Source of the DNA: Annona cherimola
Taxonomy: Eukaryota; Streptophyta; Magnoliopsida; Magnoliales; Annonaceae
Length of the DNA stretch: 64,000 bases
Assembly (NCBI GenBank): GCA_030490835.1
Contig: CM059972.1
Span: 56,463,563 to 56,527,562, forward strand
Reading direction: 5' to 3'
A model generated the notes under the pieces. That model searched no databases and was not told the origin of the DNA. It was given only the letters and a program-made list of their open reading frames with translations. Positions within the stretch are counted from its first letter, which is position 1. Each line of letters starts with the position of its first letter. Positions 1 to 12,995 of this stretch are shown piece after piece. Made by a program: the position numbers and the translations under genes.

Positions 1-1009
1 TGGACATGAGAATGTCCAATGTTAATGTGTTGGAAATAAAAAGTGTTTTAGGACATATGAATGTCCATTGCCAAAGGAAGCTATATGAAAAATGTTTTGA
101 GACATAAAATGTCTCTTGGCTAAAGGATTTTATGATGACTTATGTTAATGATGTTTTAGGACATGAGGATGTCCTCCTTTGCCTAAGGATTTATAAGTAA
201 AATGTTTTAGACGTAAAACGTCCACTGGCAATCGATGATTTTATGTAATGGCTATGAACATTAAAAATGTTCATATAAGATTAAAGGGAACTCATTAGAG
301 AAGGTAAAACGTATATGTTTTGCCTTAACAAGCCCAGACGCAGCTTGTAAATGATTTTAAGAATGAATGTCTTATGAAAACATTCAAGGACATGGAATTG
401 TCCTCATAAACAAAGGATTTCACGATGATATTTTAGGACATATACATGTTCTCAGGAAAAAGGTACTCCTGATGTTTATGAAAAAGGTTTTCAAGGAAGC
501 CTTGCCCTAAAGATAAAATGCTTGCTTACTGAGTTGTCACTCATGTTTTGTTTTCCCAACCCTTAGACAGGTATCGAGGAAACTTAGAAGGTTGCGAACC
601 TAAGACGTGGAGGAAGGTATGTGATGATAGCCTTGAAGGCTACGAGGAATGAAAAAATATGAATATGCTAAGGTAAGCTAATTGTGTATATGAACTTAGT
701 TAGAATTCTAAGTTTCATGTGAGTCAATGACTAAATGTTGCAAGTATGATGTGTACAATGATTGAGTGAATAAAGACAGGCATGAAAGGATGCTATGAAT
801 GAAATGATGAATTTTATTACAAGTGAAATGTTACAATGTGTGATGATTGCTATATAAAGTTATGAATGATGACAGATGAAAACGAAATTTTTTTTTGGAC
901 GAGATCCAATTAAGAACCCACCGCGTGATCAGGGCAACAATCCTGATTCACATTTACCAATCGATAGATCTTGAGGTAAGGAAGTGACATCTCGGTTCGG
1001 AGCACCACA
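1..1009 (+). mobile_element. 3' part of a plus-oriented LTR (Tekay-like family)
   Basis: The block ends in ...GCACCACA at 1009, the reverse complement of the TGTGG... edge of the solo LTR at 8379. About 895-1009 (poly-T, then GGACGAGATCC, CGCGTGATCAGGG and CCTGATTCACA) is the reverse complement of about 8391-8510. From 1010 onward the homology to that solo LTR switches to the opposite orientation. I therefore read this as the right end of a plus-oriented LTR inserted into the minus-oriented LTR that follows. Its left end lies outside the window, so solo LTR versus 3' LTR of a full element cannot be decided. The first 460 bp carry a series of small GGACAT..ATGTCC palindromes. Confidence 0.65.
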
Positions 1010-4000
1010 ATTTCTCTCTATTCAGTAGAGACACTTATCAAGTGATCAACTACCTGCGGAGCAGAAACCTTTTTATTTAAAATATTTTTGGAAAGGAACA
1101 TTATACCCTATCGAGGGTATATCATGACAATGCGATGCAATGCATGACATCATAGGATGAAAGCTAGCTAGGGGACCATCCGTCTCCTCCTACTCCCATC
1201 TCAGGGAGGGCGCCACCGGCCTGAGGCCTATCTTATCGACTTGGCCACACCAAAGGGGGACAATCGGTCCGCTTACACCTTTAAGGTGGACCTCATGCTT
1301 TGTGCGCATGAACTTATCCTTGACATGCTAGCATGATTTTCTTGCATAAATTCATAATACAATATTTTTCATATTTAACAAAGTAGTTATGTAAATTAGT
1401 TAGCAACACATATTGAACTAAGGAATGACCATCTTTAAATACCTTAGGAATGAATTCGAATATCATTTGCTAAATCAATAAAAGCAGTTGGAATGTCAGT
1501 TGCAATTATTTTAGGATAATTTAAGAAACAAAATCATTTAGAAAATTTTGCTTGCTTACCTTGATCATGTGAACTTTCCTAATCTACCTTTTCTTTGCCA
1601 TTGCCTATACATGTAAGAATAATATAGCATTCATATGAATTCCATTGGCTCGCATTCAACTTAGTTTTCTAACATATTTTCATTAATATTCATAACCCAC
1701 TTGAATTCCAAGTCGGGTGTACATACACAACATACTTATGCATCAAAATCATTCATTACATCACATATTTAATTCCCATATTTAGGGTGTTATTCATATA
1801 TATCATAACACATTCCTTAATCACCATATGAAGTAATAAACCTTCAACTTATCATTTTTCACTTATTTTTCACAATTCACATATTGTGCTCATTCTTAAG
1901 AACTTAATTAATGTCGTAACCCTCATATATTAATTTCATATTTTGGGATTATCCAAACAGAAATATAATTCACGTGTTTCAATCATATTTTTATGTATTT
2001 TTGTATTTTAACATTTCGCTTAAACCATTTATCATTTTCTCATACTCATCTCTTCATATATGTTCATTTCATAACACATAATTCATGTGCTTCTTAATTT
2101 TTTTTGCAAATAAGCAGCGAAGGCCTCTAATTTAGTGTGATTATACATCTTAATTAACACTTTATTTAGTGTATTTTTACAGATTTTTAATCCATCAATT
2201 ACAGGGTTCCAAATCAGCAACTTTGGGACCCGTTTTATATACTTTCCATGTCCCTTTGATACTCAAATCTAAACAGATTTTTAATTACTTAATTCCAGAA
2301 ATTAGTCACACTTTTCTTAACCCAAATTCAGGGTATTAACACATATTTAAAGTCCATATATTGGTTACTTACAAAATAGCAACTTCTGATGCATGTAGGG
2401 TACCCTTTCTATACTACTTTGGACGTCCACATATATACTCCCTAAAAATCAGTTTTAGGGCAATCCTTAATAAGCCCTTTTGAACGTCCAAAGCACCCTA
2501 GGTTTAGGTTATTTTACCCTCTAAATCATCCATAATTCATTTAAGCTAATTCATGTATCATTTTCAACATCAAAACATGGAAATCGGGTCATATGTGTAA
2601 CCCTAATTCATCTCATTTCTAAAATTCATAACTCATGCTTAAATCAACATATATAATATATCTAAACATGAATCATCATGTAATCATAATATCAATTTAA
2701 AACAGCAACATTATGTATGAATTTAAGCAAGTTTCAGCTAGGTTTATGAAGTCATTATCAACCCTAATCACCATTTTCTTCCTCTTAAACCCTTGATTGC
2801 ATACTTGTCATTAAATCCCTATTTAATACCCTAATTAAGGGCATCATAAATCCTCCTTTAAGGGTTCATTATGAATCATATTCATGACTCATAAATTGAG
2901 TTAGAAAAACTAAATTCAAATGATTCAAACTTAAGAGTGTACTTGAATTGAATAACACTTAACCCAACTTCTCTAGCTTGCTTCCTTCACTTATTTTTCC
3001 TTTTTCTCTCTCTTTTTCTTAACTTTTCCCTTGCTGAATTATGGACGTGTAGCTGCTGGAATGAGAGCTTTAACTTCTTGAAATTTTCTATCTCCAAATC
3101 ATATATGTTTATGGACGTCCTTTCTATGTAGTGGCTGGATTTTCCAGCTTTGTGGGCCCCATTTAGTACATGATTTGAGGTAATTAATTACATGTTTATC
3201 CCCCTTGATTACATGGCAAAATGTGCTCCAAGTAAATTATAATTTACCTAAATAAAAATTCATCAATTATCCATATCATTAATATACACCATGCTGTCCA
3301 CCCGAACACGTCCACTTTAGCTGTTGTTTTGCAATTTTTTTCCACGAATTAACAACCTTAATTAATGGGTCTTTATGCACCCTAACTAATAGACTACTTA
3401 GGCATATGTTTAGCATTTTTAAAAAATAAAGAAAAAATCAAATGGCCAGCCTTTGGACGGTCCATTTTGCAGCTCACCTTGCTGTCCATTTTCAACGTCC
3501 CTTTTTCAGCAGCCATTTTGCATTTTTTCCACCATTTTGCAGCTTTAATTTAATGATAATTTAATCACCTAGAAATTTAGCTCAATTAGGGGTTAATTTA
3601 GTATAAATAAAAAAATAAAAATAAAATCCAAAAGTCTGCCATATCCGTCCACCTCTCTCTTGCTCAACATTGCTGTCCATTTAATGATCATATCTCAATG
3701 GCCTTGATTTGATATTTTTGACCATGATTTTCCACCCCATTTAAATGCACATTTATTCACCTTGATCCCTAGCTGACTTAGGTACATATTTTATGTTTTA
3801 AAAAATCACTAAAGTCCAAATTAGGGGCTGTTTGGACGTCCCATGTGTGCTACCACTCTATCCTCACTTGAGCTAGTGTTTTAGCTCCTTAATTCAGCAT
3901 TTATTCCTAATATATTTTCATGTATTTTTTTCATTTTTAGTAATTCATAAAATACCATGCAATTTACCCCCTTTCGACACATCATTTATGTATTTAATTA

Positions 4001-4653
4001 TTTACTTAATCACTTTAACTTTAACATAAATGCATGTTACTTTAAGGGGTGTAAAAGTCAAAAGAGGTAATCCTATTTTCATGCAGTCCTAATCCCATCA
4101 TCATTAGCTTGATTAAATTCTTTCATATCCTTGATCTCATAATTTTAACCGTCCATTTCAAATTTCGTCTCAATCCGGCTTTTCTAGCTCAAGATATGAT
4201 CATTTGATGTCATCCTTGGATTTTGGATGGTTATATACGATTTTCACCCTAATTTCATCCATATTTTCATAATATAACTTTTCCATAAGGTTAAGCATGA
4301 AATTATGTGCTTTTCTTTCAATTTTCATCTTAATCCGCCTTATAGGCGTCAAGTTGTGAATTTTCTAACATTCTCCAACTTAGTTCTATAATTAGCCTTC
4401 TAATTTCCATTAATCACATTATGGAAAGTAATTAATTTTTCATAGCACACTAATACTTTTCCATCCTTATTAGGCTACTTTAATCATATTAATCCACATT
4501 GACTTATAATGATTAATTTAAGCATCATTCGTAACCACGACCTAATTGCAACAAATCATCAAAATTGCAAATAAATCATTCATAATTCAATCAAATCATA
4601 CATGAATAATTCAAATGCATATACATGAATCCTATGTAGGTCAGGGTTTCACA
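1010..4653 (-). mobile_element. 3' LTR of Tekay-A (interrupted, left end missing)
   Basis: The right edge ...GGGTTTCACA at 4653 reads TGTGAAACCC on the minus strand and abuts a polypurine tract, which defines a 3' LTR of a minus-strand element. Blocks such as CACTTATCAAGTGATC (about 1034) and CAGGGAGGGCGCC (about 1203) recur in the same order and orientation in the solo LTR 8379-11849, so the two are related subfamilies. The sequence is AT-rich with no coding potential. The outer end is displaced by the inserted LTR ending at 1009. Confidence 0.7.
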
Positions 4654-4668
4654 ATCCTCCCCCCTTAT
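4654..4668 (-). other. Polypurine tract of Tekay-A
   Basis: The minus strand reads ATAAGGGGGGAGGAT directly before the TGTGAAACCC LTR edge. This is the plus-strand DNA priming site used in reverse transcription. Confidence 0.8.
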
Positions 4669-4691
4669 AACAGGTTTCGTCCCGAAACCGT

Positions 4692-5294
4692 CTATCCTTT
4701 AAATAATTGGGGATATTTCCTTTCTACTTCTTCCCTTAATTCCCATGTAGCTTCGCTTTTGGAATACCGGTTCCATTGAACCTTTACGTATTCAATTTCT
4801 CTATTCCGAAGCTTCTGTACCTTATGATCCAAGATTCTAATTTTTCTTTCTTCATAGTTCAAGTGATCCTGGATCAGTAGATTTTCTGCTACCAGTACAT
4901 GGGTCGGATCTGCAATATATTTCCTAAGCATAAATATATGGAAGACATTATGTACTAAGGCTGGTGCCGGAGGTAAAGCAATTCTATAAGCCAACTTTCC
5001 AACCTTCTCCATGTACCTGGGATTCAGCTTACCTATTTTCCCAAATCTTGTAACTCCCTTGAATGATGTGACCTTTATGAACACATGTTCGCCAACTTGG
5101 ATATTCAAATCCTTTTTTTTGCAATCTGTGTAACTCTTTTGCCGACTCTGGGCTGTGAGTATACATTGGCGAATAACTTGTACTTTGTCTGCCATTCTTT
5201 GAGACAAATCTAGGGCTAGCTTCTTCTCTCCAACTTCATCCCAGTTCAATGGCGTTCGACATCGCCGTCCATACAACGCTTCAAATGGAGCCAT
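4692..5294 (-). pseudogene. Tekay-A integrase C-terminus and chromodomain
   Basis: A 200-residue open stretch starting in the integrase core (APFEALYGRRCRTPLNWDEVG). It continues into the integrase C-terminal domain (VHNVFHIFMLRKYI) and ends in a chromodomain-like tail containing EYVKVQWNRYSKSEATWE before the stop at 4692. Plant chromovirus chromodomains are thought to guide insertion into heterochromatin. The aromatic W and the xATWE block are visible. The frame is the downstream end of a broken pol polyprotein. It lies 24 bp from the polypurine tract, the normal spacing for this clade. Confidence 0.85.
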
Positions 5295-6161
5295 TTGAAT
5301 ACTAGCCTGATAGCTGTTATTGTAAGCAAACTTAGCTATAGGTACATATTCATCCTACGAACCTCCAAATTCCAACGTACACATATGGAGCATGTCCTCA
5401 ATGATCTGATTTACTCGCTCTGTCTGTCCATCTATTTGGGGATGAAAAGCTGTACTGAATTTGAGTTGAGTGCCTAGGGTTTCGTGTAAACTTTTTCAAA
5501 ATCGAGATATAAATGTCGCGTCTCTATTAGAAACTATTCACTTAGGCACTCCATGAAGTCTGACTATTTCCTTATAGTAGACTTTGGCCAATTTTTCTGT
5601 TGTGTAGGTCCTTTTTATGGGTAGAAAGTGATCAACTTTAGACAACCCGTCTACTAGTACCCATATAGAGTCGTTTTCAGCCTGAGTTTTGGGTAATCCT
5701 TTGATGAAATCCATTGTAATATCATCCCATTTCCATTCAGGAACTTTCAAAGATTGTAATTTTCCAGATATCCGTTGGTGATCAACTTTCATCTTTTGGC
5801 ATGTTAAGCACTTGGCTACATATTCAACAATCTCTCTTTTCATGTTATTCCACCAATATGCTTTCTTGAGATCCTGATACATCTTGGTGCTTCCTGGATG
5901 AATAGAAAATGACAAAAAATGTGCCTCTTTAAGAATCTGCTCCTTTAACTCAGCTGTATTAGGTATGCAAAGGTGGCCTTTATACCGATATATACCTTGT
6001 TCATCGACAGCAAGTTCAGTCAACCCCTTTTTCTTCATCTTTTCCACATGAGTATGTAGGTCTGTATCCTTTTGCTGCGCAGTTCCGATCTGTTCAAATA
6101 ATGAATATTGTATGTACATTTGTGATAATCTTGCTTGAACTCTAGGTGGACATATAATCAA
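5295..6161 (-). pseudogene. Tekay-A integrase, zinc-binding and core domains
   Basis: The open segment at 5538-6161 holds the HHCC zinc-binding part (HPGSTKMYQDLKKAYWW followed by CLTCQKMK) and the start of the DDE core (WDDITMDFIKGLPKTQ, with the first catalytic D). Downstream, 5295-5537 continues the core but with stops, so the second D and the E lie in a broken frame. Integrase inserts the cDNA into the genome. The order after RNase H and before the chromodomain is normal. This copy cannot make a full enzyme. Confidence 0.85.
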
Positions 6162-7390
6162 TTCTAACTATCTCATCTCTTAAAGCAATTCTTCCTGCTT
6201 TGTGATAAGGAGCGCTATACTGACATTTCTACTCAATGCATCGGCTACCACATTTGCCTTACCTGGATGGTATAGTATCTCCAAGTCATAATCATTTAAC
6301 AATTCGAGCTATCTCCTTTGCCTCATGTTCAGCTCCTTTTGAGTAAAAATATACTTAAGGCTCTTGTGATCTGTATAGATTTCGCATCTAGCACCATACA
6401 GATAATGTCTCTATATTTTCAAGGTAAACACCACTGCTGCTAACTCTAAATCATGAGTGGGGTAGCTTACCTCATTGGGCTTCAACTGTCGCGATGCATA
6501 AGCTATCACTTTTCCTTTTTGCATCAACACACATCCCAAATCCCTTCTTGTCGCGTCACTGTAAACCATAAATCCTTCATTTTCTTTGGGTAGGGTTAGG
6601 ATAGGTGCTTCTACCAACCGTTGTTTTAATTCTTGAAAACTGCACTTGCATTCTTCTGGCCATACATACCTAACTCCTTTACGAGTCAATCTTGTTAACG
6701 GGGCTAATAACTGAGAAAATCTCTCCTGTAATATCCTGCCAGTCCTAGAAAACTTTGAATTTCTATGATGGTCGTCGGCCTTTGCCACTTCAAAATTGCC
6801 TCAATCATCTGAGGATAAACCTGAATACCTTTTTTTGATATTATGTGACCCAAAAATCCTACTTGCTTCAACCAAAATTCACATTTTTTTAATTTGGCAT
6901 ATAATTTTTCTTTTCTCAGCCTCTCCAGTACCTTTCGTAAATGAAATTCATGTTCTTTCTCTGTTTTGGAGTAAATCAAGACATCGTCGATAAATACCAC
7001 CACAAATTGATCCAGATAGTCCCGAAATACTTTATTCATCATATCCATGAATACAGCAGGGGCATTAGTGAGCCTGAAAGGCGTTACTAAAAACTCATAA
7101 TGTCCATACCTAGTTCGAAAAACTATCTTGTGAACATCGGTTGGACATATTCTTAATAGATGATATCCTGACTGTAAATCAATCTTAGAGAAAGTTGTAG
7201 CTCCTTGCAACTGATCAAATAAATCATCGATCCTGGGTAGTGGATACTTGTTCTTCACTGTGACTTTATTTAATTCTCTGTAATCAATACACAGCCTCGG
7301 ACTTCCATCCTTTTTTCTTATAAACAATACTGGAGCTCCCCAGGGTGATACACTGGGTCTGATAAAACCTTTGTCTAATAACTCCTATAT
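6162..7390 (-). pseudogene. Tekay-A reverse transcriptase and RNase H
   Basis: The open segment 6704-7327 carries the Ty3/gypsy RT core, including the [12 protein letters not shown] block and the catalytic [11 protein letters not shown] (YxDD-type box). It overlaps out of frame with 6411-6788, the start of RNase H ([27 protein letters not shown]), so at least one frameshift lies near 6750. The usual PFGLTNAP motif reads PFRLTNAP here, a change in a conserved glycine. 6162-6410 holds the RNase H to integrase linker with stops. The gene is dead but clearly classifiable. Confidence 0.87.
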
Positions 7391-7979
7391 TTAAGTCCTT
7401 AGCTCATTCATTTCAGTCGGTGCCATTCTGTATGGAGTCTTGGATATCGGAGCTATACCTGGTATAATGTCTATAATCATATCCATTTTTCTTTGTGGAG
7501 GTAATGTGGTTAGTTCATTTGGAAATACATCAAGAAATTCCTTAACAACCGGAATTTGATTTAGCTCTACTTCCGTACCTTTTTCCACATTAACTGATAC
7601 CAGATAAGTTTGACACTTTTGACGGATCATCTTGACTGTTTTCATCGACGATATCAATATCGTCGAATTTTCAGGCTGTTTTAGCTTCCCAATGGCTATT
7701 TCTTTTTCTAGGTCCGCTTCAAATTGTACATTTTTATTGTTGCAATCAATCTTAGCTCCCCATTGACTCTGCCAGTCCATACCCAATATCACATCGAATT
7801 CTGTCATAGGTAATAGGATCAAGTTGGCTTCTAAAATCAACGATCCTATCCTAATAGGACATGCATTGCATACTTAGCTAGAGCTAGCTAACCTATAAAC
7901 AAGGGATTCTACGTGGATTATCTTATTGGATTCCTCTACCGGTAGTGCATGGGTGGCCACATATTGACATGCTATGAAT
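7391..7979 (-). pseudogene. Tekay-A protease C-terminal part and PR-RT linker
   Basis: Contains FDVILGMDWQSQWGAKIDC, the conserved downstream half of the gypsy aspartic protease, and the linker into RT (KTPYRMAPTEM). The N-terminal part with the catalytic LFDSGASHSF lies at about 40676-40710, on the far side of the copia insertion. Stops are present around 7876 and before the RT. Confidence 0.8.
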
Positions 7980-8378
7980 TGTTGGTCTCGAGTTAATGGC
8001 ACAACCCAAGAGGGGAGGGGTGAATTGGGTTCTTATAAAATTCTTCGGTAAATTAAAACTTAACCCCTTGAAAACTTAATCCCCTTGATTGAAACAAATA
8101 GAGAGCAATGAAATAAGGAAAGCAACAAAGTAAAACAGTAGGCAAGGTTTATAGTGGTTCGGGCAACCTCTCCCTACTCCACTCTTCTAAGCTCACACAC
8201 CGTTGTGACTTGGGTTCCACTATGTATTCCGCGAATACACTTAGAGTCTCTGCTCTCTTCTAGATTCTAGCTCTAGGGGGCATACACAATCAGAGCCTAT
8301 GCTCTCTTCTAGATTCTAGCTCTAGGGGGCTTATACACTTGATACAAGTAGATGATGAGTTCAACTCCAATCACAACT
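7980..8378 (-). mobile_element. Copia 3' LTR, first segment
   Basis: Matches 38999-39395 of the other LTR nearly base for base, starting TGTTGGTCTCGAG here and TGTTAGTCCCGAG there. It contains the doubled block TCTTCTAGATTCTAGCTCTAG (about 8258-8330). Broken at 8378 by the solo LTR. Confidence 0.88.
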
Positions 8379-11300
8379 TGTGGCGCCCCGAACCTAGGCG
8401 TCACATTTGTCCTTACTCCGGGATCTTGTCTATTGGTAAGTGTGAATCAGGATTGTTGCCCTGATCACGCGGCGGGTACTTAATTCGATCTCGTCCAAAA
8501 AAAAAAAATTCTTTTTCTTTCATCCCATAAAGACACATACTTATCATCAAATCTCAATTATCATTGATAACATTCATACTTGTTTTTGTACAATACAGGT
8601 TATTTTAACCTGAACATTTTATACATACATAATTTGAAAACTCCTTATCATATGTTCATGTCATACCATATATGGATCAGCATATCATAAAATTTTCTTC
8701 ATACCTTCTTTTTCCTTTTCTTCTTGGCCTGTGCTGTACCTGTCTATGGTTTGAAAAGCAAAACGTGAGTCGAAACTCAGTAAGCAAGCGTTTTTTTTCA
8801 TTTAAATGCATTTCTCTTGTTCAATAGTAGACACTTATCAAGTGATCTACTATCGACCGGTGGAAACCTTTTCATAAAACCTTTCGTAAAACATATGCTT
8901 GCAAACTTAACATGTAAACCTTTTTTTTACGAACATAAAACGTTTTCCATAAAACTTTCTTTCTCCAAGGACATTCTCATGTCCTTAAAACATTTTTCAT
9001 AAAACCTTTTTAAAACAAGCATGTGCATCATGCATAATGTTTCTGTCCGTCTGGTAGGTGACACTTACCAAGTGATCACCCTTTCCTCCTTTGGAGAGAA
9101 ACCATCTCTACTGATAACTCGCGAGCTAGGCAGTTATCCGTGTTCTTCTCCCATTTCAGGGAGGGCGCCGCCGGCATTTCGCCTTTTAAAGCGACTTTGC
9201 CTATGTAGAGGGGGCCCATCTTGCAACCGCGTCCGGTCTGCATATCCTCTACAATAGACCTAGTACATAACTCATGTGCACATTCCTTTCTCCATATTCA
9301 TATGCTAGCATACTTTTTATAAAACTCCACAGACCCTAGTCTGTGACTTTTTCTTTTTAAAACTTGATGCTAGCATGTCATTTCAAAATAGTACAGACCT
9401 CGGCCTGTATTCCCTTTTCTATCTCTAACTTGATAACTCGGCATAGCCCAAGTTAACAAGTTAATAAAAATATTTTGTAAGGATGACCAACCTTAAATAA
9501 TTTTAAAAATATTTAAATGGCACATTCTTAAAACATTTGAAATATTTGAGAAATAATAAATTTGAAACATTGCTAAAAAATGTTTATAAATCATTTTTGA
9601 TCGGTAAAACAATTTTTAAAAAAACATTTTAATATTTGGAAACCAAAGACTTTGGAAATATTTTTCTTCTCGTTTCTAGATTTTTCATGAACAAAGGATA
9701 TACTAATGCATAATTCATTTATATATATATATATCATATTCTTTGTCCACATAACACTTAAGTTTCTTCTATACGAAGATACGCTTGTATGATCCTTTGG
9801 TCATTTAAAAGAAATCTTCATTTAAATCGGTTATTGGTTGGCCTTCCTTAAATCCATTTCAAAACATTTTAATAAATCATTTTAAATTCATTCGATAAAA
9901 CAAAATACTATTTTGGAAATCAAAACTTTTCCTTTTCCATTATAATGCAACCATTTCCATCTTTCTCTTCATTTATAAGGATTTGCTTATGATAAAGCAA
10001 TTCCCACATACTTCAACATTTCTTCTTACTTCCATATGAATTTGCTTATAATAAAGCAAATTTAACATATTCCATAGTTGCACTATATAAATATCATTTT
10101 CAAAAGTTTGCTTGCTTACCTTTGCTTTGCTTTAATCTGACTCCTTTATCCTTTCCTTTCCTTTTCCTATACAAGTGAAAAGGATATACATATCTTATCA
10201 TACATGAGTCATATTCATTTATAACCTTATTTTTCTTTATAATTTCTTATAAAGGTTAACCCTAAAAATACTTGATCATTATTTCCTTTCCTAATTCCAT
10301 CCATATATCCTCATAAAATAAAAATAATTCTCAATTTTTCCCAAAATCACGCTGTTTACTATTCATAATTACTGTTCACAGAAACGTGGTTACTGTTCAT
10401 GGGTTCCAAAAATTGATATGTTTTCCAAAAATAAAAAATACCATGACATACCTTATGCCTAGTATATCATTGGATATTTCATACATTTTGAATTTATCAT
10501 CATTTACTTAGCCAAAAAAATCATTTTCTCCATATACTAAAAATCAACATAAATTTACTTAAGCATAATCCTTAATTCCAAAAATCATGAAATTAATATA
10601 TCATTATTCCAACATCATATTTATCAAAATAATACATCCCAAATCATCATTTATCAATTTTGGAGCATTATTTTCATATATCATATGCTATCTTCCCAAA
10701 TACCTTATCTTCGCTCCAAATTTTTGATGTTTTGGCATAATTCCATTTAAACATTATATCTATACTTATTTTATCATGCTTGGGCATTATCTAAGCATGG
10801 TTTTACCCTACTTAACATCCAAAACAATTTTGGGAAGAATCCCCTTACCTGAAGTAGAAAAACTCCCCTTCTACTTTGCCCTTCTCTCTCAAATCTTCTC
10901 TCCTTCTTTCTTTCAAGGAAAAAACGTGTTTTGGATGGCTTGGGAACTTGGAATGGCTCAAGTGGAGCTGGGATTGTGCCTTTGGACGTTCACCCCATGC
11001 CCCTATTTATACTTTTTTGATTTTTCATTAAATTGCAATTTACCCCCTTGCTTGAGGTGTAAATTTGCAAATGTGTTTTTTTCTAATTTCCAAAAGGTGC
11101 CTTGAGCCAAGAGCAGCCACCCTAGGCCTGCTACAGCAGCCCTATTGCAGCCCTATTTTTATCCTATTTTTTTAATTTTAAAATTAATTATTTTTAAGCA
11201 ACTTAATCTCAACCCTTGATTAATGATAAAATTGATTTGTGACCATTGGATCATGACCCCAAAAGTCAGCAACCCCCTTTCATTTGCATTTAATTTTATT

Positions 11301-11849
11301 TTTTTTTAATTATTTACTTTATTAAAAAGTCAAAGTATATTTAATAAAAAGTTAAGTTACTTTTTCAACATCTATTTGACACTTCATCTTGGCCATTAAT
11401 TTGTGAGTTTCATCACATCTTATACCATCCATCATGTTCATCATGTATTTTTAACCATCCATAAAAAATTTCATCTAATTTCGACACCCGGATTGCAATT
11501 TATGAATTTTTTTCTATTTTTCCACAAAAATCCAAATTTGGATTAGAATATCCAAAAGAATTACTATTTTGTCTTGTAGTGATTAATTCTCCTTTTGACT
11601 TTTTGTGATTAGGTTAATCAAGTGATTAACTCTTAATCTCATATCTTAATCCATAATTACTATGCACGTTTACTATTCACGTGCACTATTCACGTGCGTC
11701 ACATTCTTAATTGCATTATTTTAACCTCTAGTACACATTTGTAAAATATAACATATTTCATAAATTTTATTTATCATAAAATCAGTACAGGGATCTAGGG
11801 TTTACAACCCTAGGTTTACATGTGCTATTCTAGGATTGCGGGTTTCACA
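8379..11849 (-). mobile_element. Solo LTR, Tekay-like family, 3471 bp
   Basis: Starts TGTGGCGCC and ends GGGTTTCACA, with CAACT repeated at 8374-8378 and 11850-11854. The intact copia LTR at 39389-39400 shows the empty site. There is no internal region, PBS or PPT, so it is a solo LTR left by LTR-LTR recombination. It is related to the Tekay-A LTR and to the fragment at 61575-63078. Short ORFs inside it (for example 10776-11105) look like chance. Confidence 0.88.
11004..11011 (-). promoter_or_regulatory. TATA box of the solo LTR
   Basis: The minus strand reads TATAAATA followed by GGGGC. The same box is present in the related LTR fragment at 62044-62051. Confidence 0.55.
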
Positions 11850-12152
11850 CAACTCTACTTGCAACGTCTTGGTTTGTTACAACAAACTCAAACCAAGACC
11901 AATAACAAAGAATAATGAAAATAAGGAAGATCTACACTTTACTGAGTTGTGTAGGCAAGATTCAGCTTGAGGAAGAGTTTGTAGAAGCAACCGGTTGTAT
12001 ATCGTTGACGCTACTTGCAACTTGAAGCTCGTTCTTCCTTTGAAAGTGTATAGATCATTCAAATTTGGAGAAAAGAAAATGGGAGCTCTTGTTTGCACTT
12101 CTTTTCTCTCTTTAGGCTATGTAGTGTGTATTCCAACGTTTTCTTGAATGTC

Positions 12153-12160
12153 TATTTATA
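12153..12160 (-). promoter_or_regulatory. TATA box, copia 3' LTR
   Basis: TATAAATA on the minus strand, at the matching place in the 5' LTR (39696-39703). It separates a U3 of about 0.96 kb from R/U5. Confidence 0.6.
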
Positions 12161-12237
12161 AAATGGGGAAGATTTGAACGTTGAAGAAGTGGTTGGCGCG
12201 CAATAAATGTTCCAACGTTCAAAAATTCGAACGTTGC

Positions 12238-12995
12238 TTCCCAAGTCGCAGGTGGAGTCGACTTCGTCTGCGACTTGGCTTCCCAAGTCGCAACTGGAGT
12301 CGACTTCGTGTGCGACTTCAGTTCTGCATTTTCCAAGTCTGAGTCTAGGTCGACTTGGTTTCAGACTTGACCTCAAGTAGATCTTGGAGTCGACTTGGGT
12401 TGCGACTTGACCAGTTCTTGTATTGAAAACAGTTTGATCTTTGTTTGATTTCCTTTAGCTTGCTTGGCTTCTTTCCTTCAATAATATTTTGTAGACCTTG
12501 TGAAGCTTGAAAACTTGCATGGTTGTTTTTGCCTTTGATTCAACCATCTTGCTTTCTTTTGATATTAGTCTTTACATGTTGAATTTCTTCATCTTGAAAT
12601 ATGCTTGGAGCTTTTCCTTGGACTTGATAAACTTAAGTTGATCTTGAACTGAGCTTGCATCTACATCTTTGAACTTTGAAAACCTCAAGTCGATCTTGAG
12701 GTCGACTTCGTCTGCGACTTCACCCAAGTCGCAATTGGAGTCGACTTCGTCTGCGACTTCGGTATTTTTCTGCCCCAGATTCAACTCTGGAGTGATTTTG
12801 CCATCTGAAGTCGATGCTGGAGTCGACTTCGTTTGCGACTTGGCTTCCCAAGTCGCAAGTGGAGTCGACTTGGCCTGCGACTTCACCTGCTCTTCTTCTA
12901 TTTTCAAAACTGGTCGTGGGGTTCATTTTGGAGTCGAGGATGGAGTCGACTTTGGGATCGACTTCACCCTAAGTCGAAGTCCAAGTCGACTTGGC
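12238..12995. repeat. GTCGAC/GCGACTT motif array in copia U3
   Basis: About ten copies of GGAGTCGACTT(C/G), alternating with TGCGACTT and its complement AAGTCGCA, spread over 750 bp just upstream of the TATA box. The core AAGTCGACTT is a perfect palindrome. The same motif recurs in the 3' untranslated region at about 33890-34005. Sirevirus LTRs are known to carry conserved palindromic repeats in U3; the motif here is my reading of this copy. Confidence 0.75.
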
